Shown in pieces: positions 9,304 to 15,857 of a stretch of 64,000 nt of DNA. This DNA comes from Burkholderia sp. FERM BP-3421 (lineage in GTDB: Bacteria > Pseudomonadota > Gammaproteobacteria > Burkholderiales > Burkholderiaceae). Made by a program: the position numbers and the translations under genes. The stretch's first letter is position 1; each line of letters begins with the position of its first letter. The notes under the pieces were generated by a model. It was not told where the DNA came from. It made no database searches and saw only the letters and a program-made list of their open reading frames with translations. The DNA lies in assembly GCF_028657905.1 (NCBI RefSeq), contig NZ_CP117782.1:434001-498000 (forward strand). Reading direction: 5' to 3'.

Positions 9304-9656
9304 CGTGGGTTCCAGTATCGTGAGCGTGGGTGGGCGCCGGCCTCTATGAAAACGAAAGCAACAAGCAGGCTGTTTGAAAATTTGTTCGCAGTGTAGGGAT
9401 GGAAGATGAAAGTTTTTTGAATTGATTCCGTATGATTCGACAATCGCCGCCGCTGTTTCTGGATCGAGCGCCGAATCGACCGACCGGCCGTGCCGAACTG
9501 GCCGCGCCGAACCGGCCGTGCCGGACCCGATTCGAGGCCGGCGCGAGCGCGCGGCGAGATGTAAAAATTGCCCACGCCCGGCCGGCGGGCCCCGCCGGCC
9601 GTCGTATGATGTTTTTTTGCCTGGAAGCGCCGCGCGCGGCGCATGAGCTGATGACG
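9304..9656. other. Intergenic region between phoX-like gene and lipoprotein gene
   Basis: A 353-base divergent gap. The half next to phoX (9340-9440) is AT-rich and probably carries its promoter. The other half is GC-rich with imperfect short repeats of GCCGAAC/GGCCGTGCC type around 9490-9530. No gene was supported here. Confidence 0.6.
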
Positions 9657-10079
9657 ATGTCCACCCTTTCTCCTCGCCGCTGGCCGCGCGCCGCGTTGTG
9701 CGCCGCCTTTGCGGCCGGCCTGCTCGCCGGCTGCAACAAGACCGACACCCCGACGCCGCCGGACACCGCGGCCAGCGCCGCCGCGCAGGCGGCCGCCCAG
9801 GCGTCGCGCAAGCTCGACCAGGTCGCGGGCTTCGTCGACCAACAGCTCGATGCGGCCAAGCGGGGCGTCGCCTCGGCCGCTTCCGCGGTGCCGCCGCTGA
9901 GCGCGAGCACGGTGTCCGCGGCCGCCCAGGCGCAGTTGCAGGGCGCGGCCTCGGCCGTGTTCGGGCAGGCCGCCGCGGCCGCCGGCTCTCAGCTCGAGGC
10001 CGCCGGCCGCAAGCTCCAGCAATGGAGCCAGCAGGCCGCGCCGGCCAGCGCCGCGAGCGGTACCCGCTCCGGTGGATGA
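9657..10079 (+). CDS. Small alanine-rich lipoprotein, unknown function
   Basis: A 140-residue protein with a lipoprotein signal: MSTLSPRRWPRAAL, a hydrophobic core and the lipobox LLAGC with the acylated Cys at about residue 23. The mature part is rich in Ala, Gln and Ser with few hydrophobics, and looks helical (ASRKLDQVAGFVDQQLDAAK). No conserved domain was recognised. An ATG two codons earlier (9651) is equally possible. The longer upstream open frame is GC-driven and lacks any protein-like character, so it was trimmed to the signal peptide. It lies 88 bases before an Rrf2 regulator gene but is separated from it by the regulator's operator, so it is probably transcribed on its own. Confidence 0.7.
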   Translation: MSTLSPRRWPRAALCAAFAAGLLAGCNKTDTPTPPDTAASAAAQAAAQASRKLDQVAGFVDQQLDAAKRGVASAASAVPPLSASTVSAAAQAQLQGAASAVFGQAAAAAGSQLEAAGRKLQQWSQQAAPASAASGTRSGG

Positions 10080-10100
10080 CGGACTTGCGTTTCCAATTAA

Positions 10101-10121
10101 ATGTAATTATGATGGTTACAT
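10101..10121. promoter_or_regulatory. Operator-like palindrome upstream of the Rrf2 gene
   Basis: ATGTAATT-ATGAT-GGTTACAT is an imperfect palindrome (6 of 8 arm bases pair) flanked on the right by ATTG. It matches, base for base in length and spacing, the perfect palindrome at 10701-10721 that precedes the next gene. Together they suggest binding by the Rrf2 protein encoded between them. Confidence 0.65.
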
Positions 10122-10167
10122 ATTGTCGTCGAGCGGTGGCGCAGGCGCGTCGCCGGACAGGTGAGTC

Positions 10168-10629
10168 ATGAACACGAGCAGTCGCTTCGCATTCGCCGTC
10201 CATGTGCTTGCCTTGCTGTCGATGCAGGAAGGCGTGCCCTTGTCGTCGGGGGTGATCGCGGGCAGCGTCAACACCAATCCGGCGTTGATCCGCCGCCTGC
10301 TGTCGATGCTGGCCGCGGCCGGGATGACCACCTCGCAGCTCGGCGCGGGTGGCGGCGCGTTGCTGGCGCGGGAGCCGGGCAGCATCACGCTGCTCGACGT
10401 ATACCGTGCGGTCGACGACGCGCAGCTGTTCGCGTTGCATCGCGAAGCGCCGAACCCGGACTGCATGGTGGGGCGGCATATCCAGGGCGCGTTGACCGGG
10501 TACATCGGCGATGCGCAGCGTGCGATGGAAGCCGCGCTCGCGCAGCGCACGCTGGCTGACGTGACGGCCGACGTGCTCGACGCCGAGGCGCAAGACGGAG
10601 CATCCGCCGCGGCCGCGCGCGGCGGGTGA
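10168..10629 (+). CDS. Rrf2 family transcriptional regulator
   Basis: A 153-residue Rrf2-type regulator. The N-terminal winged helix is clear (SSRFAFAVHVLALLSMQEGV, then NTNPALIRRLLSMLAAAGM), followed by the wing region GGGALLAREPGSITLLDVY that is typical of the family. There is one cysteine in the sensor region (NPDCMVG), not the three-Cys cluster of Fe-S members such as IscR, so it is closer to the YwnA-like redox or electrophile-responsive group. A near-identical palindrome precedes both this gene and the downstream NADH-flavin reductase gene, which implies autoregulation and control of that partner. It ends in its own terminator. Confidence 0.9.
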   Translation: MNTSSRFAFAVHVLALLSMQEGVPLSSGVIAGSVNTNPALIRRLLSMLAAAGMTTSQLGAGGGALLAREPGSITLLDVYRAVDDAQLFALHREAPNPDCMVGRHIQGALTGYIGDAQRAMEAALAQRTLADVTADVLDAEAQDGASAAAARGG

Positions 10630-10667
10630 GCAGGATGGGGCCGGCGACGCCGGCCGGACAGGCAGTC

Positions 10668-10692
10668 GTGGGGGGAACCCCCCGCTTTTTTT
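10668..10692 (+). terminator. Rho-independent terminator after the Rrf2 gene
   Basis: Six G, AA, six C, then GC and seven T (10686-10692). The T run ends about 9 bases before the second Rrf2-type palindrome, so the downstream gene must have its own promoter. Confidence 0.75.
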
Positions 10693-10700
10693 ACCTTTAA

Positions 10701-10721
10701 ATGTAATCAATACGATTACAT
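10701..10721. promoter_or_regulatory. Perfect operator palindrome upstream of the NADH-flavin reductase gene
   Basis: ATGTAATC-AATAC-GATTACAT has 8-base arms and a 5-base centre, 23 bases before the start codon of the reductase gene. The copy at 10101-10121 has the same spacing. This is most simply a binding site for the neighbouring Rrf2 regulator. Confidence 0.75.
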
Positions 10722-10744
10722 ATTGACTTCACCGGAGAACGAGC

Positions 10745-11389
10745 ATGACCCAACGTACTTTGAACATCGCCTTGTTTGGCGCCACCGGCATGATTGGTTC
10801 GCGTATCGCCGCGGAAGCGGCTCGGCGCGGCCATCGCGTGACCGCGCTGTCGCGTCAGGCGGGCGCGGCGGGCGCGACGAACGTGACCGCGCGCGCGGCC
10901 GACCTGTTCGACGCGGCGAGCGTCGCGGCCGCGCTGGCCGGCCAGGATGTCGTGGCGAGCGCCTACGGTCCGAAGCAGGAGGATGCGGCGCAGGTCGGCG
11001 CGGCGACGCGCGCGCTGGTCGAGGGCGCGCGCCGCGCCGGTCTCAAGCGCCTGGTGGTGGTGGGCGGCGCGGGCTCGCTCGAAGTCGCGCCCGGCAAGCA
11101 GCTCGTCGACACCGAAGGGTTCCCCGACGCGTACAAGGCGGTCGCGCTCGCGCATCGCGACGCGCTCACGTACCTGAAGACGGCGGACGATCTCGACTGG
11201 ACGTTCTTCGCGCCGGCCGCGATGATCGCGCCGGGCGAGCGCACGGGTCGCTTCCGCACCGGCGTCGATGCGCTGCTGGCCGATGCGGACGGCAACAGCA
11301 AGATCTCGGCGGAGGACTATGCGGTCGCGTTCGTCGATGCGCTCGAGCAGGACGCGTTCGTGCGCCGGATCGCGACGGCCGCCTACTGA
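10745..11389 (+). CDS. Rrf2-linked NAD(P)H-binding protein (putative NADH-flavin reductase)
   Basis: A 214-residue protein of the NAD(P)-binding Rossmann superfamily (atypical SDR, COG2910 type). The dinucleotide-binding loop is at residues 10-17 (LFGATGMIGSRI), followed by a basic HRVTALSRQ that suits NADPH. The later LVVVGGAGSLEVAPGK and FFAPAAMIAPGERTG segments fit the family. It probably reduces flavin or a small electrophile, but this is by family only. It sits directly behind the Rrf2 gene with a shared operator sequence and has its own promoter region. A long perfect hairpin at 11462-11495 may end its transcript. Confidence 0.85.
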   Translation: MTQRTLNIALFGATGMIGSRIAAEAARRGHRVTALSRQAGAAGATNVTARAADLFDAASVAAALAGQDVVASAYGPKQEDAAQVGAATRALVEGARRAGLKRLVVVGGAGSLEVAPGKQLVDTEGFPDAYKAVALAHRDALTYLKTADDLDWTFFAPAAMIAPGERTGRFRTGVDALLADADGNSKISAEDYAVAFVDALEQDAFVRRIATAAY

Positions 11390-12030
11390 CGCGTGGCGGC
11401 GCCGGCCCGGCGCGTGGGGCCGGCAGGCCCGTGGACCGCGCGGGTCCGATCATGGGACATGCTGCGCGGGCGCATGCATCGATGCGCCCGCGCAGTGTCT
11501 ATTGGCGGGTCGGGTTGGCGCGTGTCGAACGCACGGTGCGGCCGCGCGCTCGCACGGGACGCCGGCCGGTCGACCCATCGGCATCAAGCGTCGTGTTTCC
11601 CGGCGCGGGAGACCAAGCCGGCGCGCCGATCGCGCGGCGTGTCGGGCGCGCGCGCTGCCTTGTCTACAGTCAGGGGGGCGTGTGACGGTCGTGCGAGTCG
11701 AGCGAGGCGGGGGGGCGGGGCGTGGGAGCGTGTTGGCGGACCAGCTGTTCGCAGAGGGGGCCCGACGGCCGCCATGTCGGCATCGCGCATGGTGCCTCCC
11801 GACGCAGGGGACGTGGCGGCGGTTCGGCGCCGCAGCGCGCCAGGCGTGCGCGCTGCCTCATGTGCGGGTCGGGTTGCTGTATGGCGGTCGTGCAAGCCGG
11901 GCGAGGCGGGGGGGCGTGCGTGCGCGGAGGATCGCGCGGACGCATGGGCCGCTCGGCGGCCGATGCGTCGGCCTCGCGCGTCTCCTTCGCTTTCCGCCGC
12001 CGGGATGATCCGGTGATCCCGCGCGGCGCG
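11390..12030. other. Non-coding GC-rich region with a long hairpin and decayed repeats
   Basis: About 640 bases without a supportable gene. It contains a perfect 14-base-pair hairpin (11462-11495) and two diverged copies of a segment about 198 bases apart: around 11645-11727 and 11845-11925, both with GCGCGCTGCCT and then CGGTCGTGC..AGC and GCGAGGCGGGGGGGCG. The open frames that cross it are arginine- and glycine-rich and not protein-like. Confidence 0.6.
11462..11495 (+). terminator. Long perfect hairpin without T tract
   Basis: CTGCGCGGGCGCAT pairs exactly with ATGCGCCCGCGCAG around a 6-base loop. It lies about 70 bases downstream of the NADH-flavin reductase gene. With no T run it would be a factor-dependent or weak terminator, or a 3'-end stabiliser. 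Confidence 0.5.
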
Positions 12031-12641
12031 TCAGGCGTCCGCGTCGACGCGCGCGTTGACGTGGGTGGCGATGCGCTCGCCGGACACGCCGTACACGTGC
12101 AGCGACACGGCGGGCGCTTCGTGCGGTTCGCCGCCGTGGCCGAGCCGATGGATGCCCGTCATGCCGGCGCGCACGAACGATACCGCGCCCGGCGCGCGCG
12201 GCCGACGGCGCAGTGCGCTCGCACGGCCGGCCGCTTCGTGCCAGGCATAGGCCGTTTCGCTCAGGGTGCCTTCGAGCACCGCGTAACCGCACCAGGTCCG
12301 ATGGCCGTGCGCCGGGCTCCATTGTCCCGGGCGCCAGACCAGCGACACGATCGCGTAGCGGCCGAGCGGATCGGCGGCAAGCAGGTGACGGCGGTACGCG
12401 TGCGCACTGCTTTCACGCTGCCCGGGCGCGAGGAGCCCGGATGCGGCGGCGGCCTCCGCGAGCGCCGCGCGCGCGAAGCGCGCATGCCGCGCCGGTTCCG
12501 CGCGGTGCGCGGTCGCGTCGAGCGCCGCATCGAGCCGCGCGCACAGCCGCGCGAGCGGCGCCGTGACGATGCGCGGCGCGGCCGGCGCGCCGGCCGTCGG
12601 CGGGCCGGGGCGAACGGGGCAAGCTGGGCGTCTGGATTCAT
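12031..12641 (-). pseudogene. Cysteine dioxygenase-like cupin gene with an apparent frameshift
   Basis: The protein resembles type I cysteine dioxygenase, an iron cupin that oxidises cysteine (or 3-mercaptopropionate) to the sulfinate. The first cupin motif HGHRTWCGYAVLEGTLSE supplies the His-x-His iron ligands. The late SLHVYG contains the Ser-x-His-x-Tyr arrangement of the family, with the third His ligand. The frame holding these motifs is open from about 12684 but has no ATG, and only a GTG at 12348 inside the motif region. The natural ATG at 12641 (MNPDAQLAPFAPA) is in a different frame. A single-base shift between about 12580 and 12620 would join them into a protein of about 203 residues. 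This is a real mutation or a sequencing error. It is divergent from an Lrp-type regulator, its likely controller. Confidence 0.6.
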
Positions 12642-12762
12642 CGGCAAATCGGTGAATCGGCGCGTCGTGGAGCGCCCGCCGGGATCAATGGGACGGATAC
12701 GTATTTATACCGGTCGACGCGGAGAAAGGGATTCCATACTGTTCCCCCATCTACTTTTTCAA

Positions 12763-12777
12763 TAGAAAAAAATTCTA
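12763..12777. promoter_or_regulatory. Lrp/AsnC-type operator
   Basis: The 15 bases TAGAAAAAAATTCTA match the E. coli Lrp consensus YAGHAWATTWTDCTR at 13 positions. They sit inside a palindrome with ATAGAA/TTCTAT arms (12762-12767 and 12773-12778), between the divergent dioxygenase-like gene and the Lrp/AsnC gene, 20 bases before the latter's ATG. It probably serves autoregulation and control of the divergent gene. Confidence 0.6.
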
Positions 12778-12796
12778 TCCACACGAGGTTGGGGAA

Positions 12797-13258
12797 ATGG
12801 ATGCGATCGACCGCAAATTGCTCGAACTCCTTCAGGCAGACGCGACGCTGCCGATCGCCGAGCTGGCGCAACGGGTGAACCTGTCGCAGACGCCGTGCTG
12901 GAAGCGGATTCAGCGGCTCAAGGAAACCGGCGCGATCCGCGCGCAGGTGGCGTTGTGCGATCCGCGCAAGCTGGGCGTCGGCACGACCGTGTTCGTCGCG
13001 GTGCGCACCAACCAGCACACCGAGGAGTGGGCGGCGCGCTTCACGCAGGCGGTGCGCGACATCCCGGAGGTGGTCGAGGTCTACCGGATGAGCGGCGAGA
13101 CCGATTACCTGCTGCGCGTCGTCGTGTCCGGCATCGACGACTACGATCGCGTGTACAAGCAGCTGATCCGCGCGGTGCCGCTGTTCGACGTCAGTTCGTC
13201 GTTCGCGATGGAGCAGATCAAGTACTCGACCGCGCTGCCGGTGCGTGACGGCGTCTGA
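12797..13258 (+). CDS. Lrp/AsnC family transcriptional regulator
   Basis: A 153-residue feast/famine regulator of normal length. The N-terminal helix-turn-helix is textbook (MDAIDRKLLELLQADATLPI, AELAQRVNLSQTPCWKRIQR). The C-terminal RAM/ligand domain follows, with EVYRMSGETDYLLRVVV. The 'SQTPCWKRI' recognition helix is that of the subgroup that includes cysteine- and lysine-responsive members, which would suit the divergent cysteine-dioxygenase-like gene. An Lrp-type box lies between the two. The effector is inferred from context only. Confidence 0.93.
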   Translation: MDAIDRKLLELLQADATLPIAELAQRVNLSQTPCWKRIQRLKETGAIRAQVALCDPRKLGVGTTVFVAVRTNQHTEEWAARFTQAVRDIPEVVEVYRMSGETDYLLRVVVSGIDDYDRVYKQLIRAVPLFDVSSSFAMEQIKYSTALPVRDGV

Positions 13259-13389
13259 CGCCTGAGCGCGCGGGCGCGGCGAACCCGGATTGCATGTCGC
13301 GCACGGTTGCCTATCGTTGAGACAGGGTCGCGCGCCGGGCCGGCCGCGGGTCGGGCGGGCGTCCGGCCCGTGGGCGGACGGAGGCAGTG

Positions 13390-13953
13390 ATGAAAGCACT
13401 CTCGCAACTGATCGAGGCGATTGGCGTCGAACCGGCCGATTTCGCCACGCCGCCGACGCTGCCCGTCGCGCTGCCGCGCCGCGCCAGGATCACCTCGGTA
13501 TTGAGCTGGGTGGGGGCTTACCTGGTCGATCACCCGGACGACACGCTCGGTCTGTACCTCTACCGCGCGCGCGCCGACCTGCCGTGCATCGTGACGCCGG
13601 TGACGCAGGCGTCGCTCGTGCGCGCGCTCGACTCGTCGGCGCTCGAACCGATACTGGGGCCGGACGTGCTCGAGATCGTCAGGGCGGATGTCCTGCGGGC
13701 GTTCGATCTCCGTCGGCGCGATGACATGCCCGGCGCCGGGGAGCACGACGCCGCGAGCGCGATCGAAAGCGCGCGGCCGGGATTCGGCGGCGCGGGCCTG
13801 GGCAGCTTGCCGGGACAGTCGCGCTATCGGCTGCGCGAATATCGGTGCCCGGCGTGCGGCCACACGGTCAGCGCGATTCCGCTCGACGGGCTGCCGCCGC
13901 CGAACTGCATGCGCAACCATCCGCCGCGTCACATGGAACCGGTGGCGCAATGA
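13390..13953 (+). CDS. Hypothetical protein with C-terminal zinc-ribbon-like motif
   Basis: A 187-residue protein I could not assign to a named family. Residues 1-120 are compact and mixed alpha/beta (TSVLSWVGAYLVDHPDDTLG). The C-terminus carries YRCPACGHTVSAIPLDGLPP with PNCMRNHPPRHM behind it, a Cys-x2-Cys ... Cys-x4-His pattern that looks like a zinc ribbon. The ATG at 13390 was preferred to the GTG one codon earlier because it lies at good spacing from GGAGG. Its stop overlaps the start of the following membrane protein gene (ATGA), so the two are translationally coupled and probably work together. Confidence 0.75.
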   Translation: MKALSQLIEAIGVEPADFATPPTLPVALPRRARITSVLSWVGAYLVDHPDDTLGLYLYRARADLPCIVTPVTQASLVRALDSSALEPILGPDVLEIVRADVLRAFDLRRRDDMPGAGEHDAASAIESARPGFGGAGLGSLPGQSRYRLREYRCPACGHTVSAIPLDGLPPPNCMRNHPPRHMEPVAQ

Positions 13954-15059
13954 AATTCGACGCGCTGTTCGACGCCGGTTTCAAGGAGCTTGGGGCGCGC
14001 TTCTTCCTGGTCGCGTTCCTGCCGATGCTGGTGGTGGCGCTGGTGGGCGCGAGCCTGATCGCGGCCGGTGCACCCGCCGCGACGCCGTCGTGGCGCGGCT
14101 TCGTGGCCGCGCTCGACGCCGCCGCGCTCGCCGATTGGGCCGGGCTGCTGTTCGCGGTGCTGGTGCTCGCGTTCGTCTCGATGCCGTTGCAGGATGCGCT
14201 GGTGCGGGTGTTCGAGGGCTACTGGGGCAAGCTGGCGACGACGCGGCCGGGGCGCTGGTGCGTGGCGCGTCAACGGCAAGCGCGCGCGCAACTGCTGGCC
14301 GACATGCAGCATGACGGGCAGCCCGGGACGGCCGATGCCTTTGCGCTCGACTCGGCGGCGCGCCGCTTCGCCGCCCATTACCCGGCGGATGCGTCGCGCG
14401 TGCTGCCGACCCGGCTCGGCAACGCGCTGCGCGCGGCCGAGGATCTGGCCACGTACCGCTACGGGCTCGACAGCATCGTGATCTGGCCGCGTCTCTACCC
14501 GTACCTCGGCGATGCGCTGAGCGGCCTCGTCGACAGCGCGCGCAACCAGCTCGACATGTCCGTGCGGCTCGTGGTGACGTTCCTGCTGTGCGCGCTGGTG
14601 TCGCTGGCGCTGCTGTTCGACAAGGGGTGGTGGTGGCTGATGCCGATCGCGTTCGCGGGCGTGGCGCGGCTGGCCTATCGGGCGGCGGTCGAGGCGGCGG
14701 TCGCGTTCGGCGCGATGATGAACGCGGCGATCGACCTGCGGCGCTTCGATCTGCTCGATGCGCTGCATCTGCCGCTGCCGGCCGACCTGGCGGACGAACG
14801 CAGGCGCAACGCGGCGCTCAGCGAATTCCTGCGCCAGGGCGGCGACTTGCCGCTCGGGTACGCGCATCCGGAGAAGCCCGGGACAGCGGGCGGCGGCGCG
14901 GCGGAAGACGCGTTGCGGCAGGGCGTGCGGCTCGAACTCCGGAGCGTGGAGACGGGGGCGGCGGACGGCGCGTTGAGCGAGGCGCTGCGCCGCGGCGTGC
15001 GGCTCGAACTCCGGCGCGTCGAGCCGGCGCCGCCGGCCGAGCCGGACAAGGGCGCCTGA
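13950..15059 (+). CDS. Hypothetical integral membrane protein, coupled to the preceding gene
   Basis: A 369-residue protein of unknown function. Hydrophobic helices are visible at about residues 17-38, 57-78, 205-224 and 226-250, so it has about four membrane segments with a long soluble loop (about 80-200) containing YGLDSIVIWPRLYPYL. The C-terminus is soluble and has a duplicated unit, ALRQGVRLELRSVE and ALRRGVRLELRRVE, 22 residues apart. The ATG overlaps the stop of the zinc-ribbon-like gene by the ATGA arrangement. No enzyme motif was recognised. Confidence 0.75.
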   Translation: MKFDALFDAGFKELGARFFLVAFLPMLVVALVGASLIAAGAPAATPSWRGFVAALDAAALADWAGLLFAVLVLAFVSMPLQDALVRVFEGYWGKLATTRPGRWCVARQRQARAQLLADMQHDGQPGTADAFALDSAARRFAAHYPADASRVLPTRLGNALRAAEDLATYRYGLDSIVIWPRLYPYLGDALSGLVDSARNQLDMSVRLVVTFLLCALVSLALLFDKGWWWLMPIAFAGVARLAYRAAVEAAVAFGAMMNAAIDLRRFDLLDALHLPLPADLADERRRNAALSEFLRQGGDLPLGYAHPEKPGTAGGGAAEDALRQGVRLELRSVETGAADGALSEALRRGVRLELRRVEPAPPAEPDKGA

Positions 15060-15077
15060 GCGGCCGGCGCGCGGGGC

Positions 15078-15857
15078 CTAGCGCCCGCGCGCGAGCGCGC
15101 GCTGCCGTTCTTCCGCAAGCGTTTCGCGCCGCACGAAGTCCGCGACGAACGCGTCGGCCGGATGATGATGCAGGCGGTACGGCGTGTCCCATTGCGCGAT
15201 CGCGCCGTCCCGCATCACGCCGATCCGGTCCGCGATCGCGAACGCCTCGGCCTGATTGTGCGTGACGAGGATCGCGGTGTGGCCGGTCGCCTTCAGGATG
15301 TCGCGCAATTCGAACGCGAGCCGCTCGCGCGTATCGACGTCGAGATTCGAGAACGGTTCGTCGAGCAGCAGCAACTCCGGGGCCGGCGCGAGCGCGCGCG
15401 CCAGGGCGACGCGCTGCTGCTGGCCGCCCGACAGCTCGTGCGGATAGGCGCGCGCCGCATCCGCGAGCCCGACCAGCGCCAGCATCTGCGAAACGCGTGC
15501 GCGGCGCGCGGCGCGCGTCTCGCGCCGCAGTCCGAAGCCGACGTTGTCCTGCACGCTCAGGTGCGGGAACAGCGCGTAGTCCTGGAACATCATCCCGACC
15601 CGTCGCCGTTCCGGCGGCACCTCGCCCGCGGGCGTCGACAGCACCGCGCCGTCGAGCGCGATCGTGCCGTCGCGCAGCGGTTCGAAGCCCGCGATCGCGC
15701 GCAGCACGGTGCTTTTGCCGCAGCCGGACGCGCCCAGCAGGCAGCCGATGTCGCCGCGCGCGAGCGACAGGCTCAGGCGCTCGACGACGGCGCGCGGGCC
15801 GGCCGGCGTGTCGTAGGCGAGCGAGATGGCGTTCAGTTCGAGCAGGGGAGCGGGCAT
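15078..15857 (-). CDS. Fe(III) ABC transporter ATP-binding protein, FbpC-like
   Basis: A 259-residue ABC ATPase. The Walker A is GASGCGKST (about residues 38-46), the Q-loop is MFQDYALFPHLSV, the signature is LSGGQQQRVALARAL and the Walker B is LLLLDEPFSN. The C-terminal regulatory domain is much shorter than in many FbpC proteins. It overlaps the permease gene by one base (start ATG and stop TGA share a base at 15857) and is the last gene of the operon binding protein-permease-ATPase. The role is to power import of ferric iron bound by the periplasmic protein; metal identity rests on the binding protein. Confidence 0.93.
   Translation of the reverse strand: MPAPLLELNAISLAYDTPAGPRAVVERLSLSLARGDIGCLLGASGCGKSTVLRAIAGFEPLRDGTIALDGAVLSTPAGEVPPERRRVGMMFQDYALFPHLSVQDNVGFGLRRETRAARRARVSQMLALVGLADAARAYPHELSGGQQQRVALARALAPAPELLLLDEPFSNLDVDTRERLAFELRDILKATGHTAILVTHNQAEAFAIADRIGVMRDGAIAQWDTPYRLHHHPADAFVADFVRRETLAEERQRALARGR

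Noticed and set aside
9331..9440. A Pho box upstream of the PhoX-like gene
   Set aside because: The best site (CTTTCAT and CATCCCT with 4 bases between on the minus strand) matches in one half only, so phosphate control is not claimed.
11268..12016. Overlapping open frames downstream of the NADH-flavin reductase gene
   Set aside because: Arg-, Ala- and Gly-rich in all frames, no ribosome-binding site, no domain and no consistent start. The region is better described as non-coding with hairpin and decayed repeats.
11390..12030. An insertion sequence remnant
   Set aside because: No terminal inverted repeats, target duplication or transposase fragment could be found.
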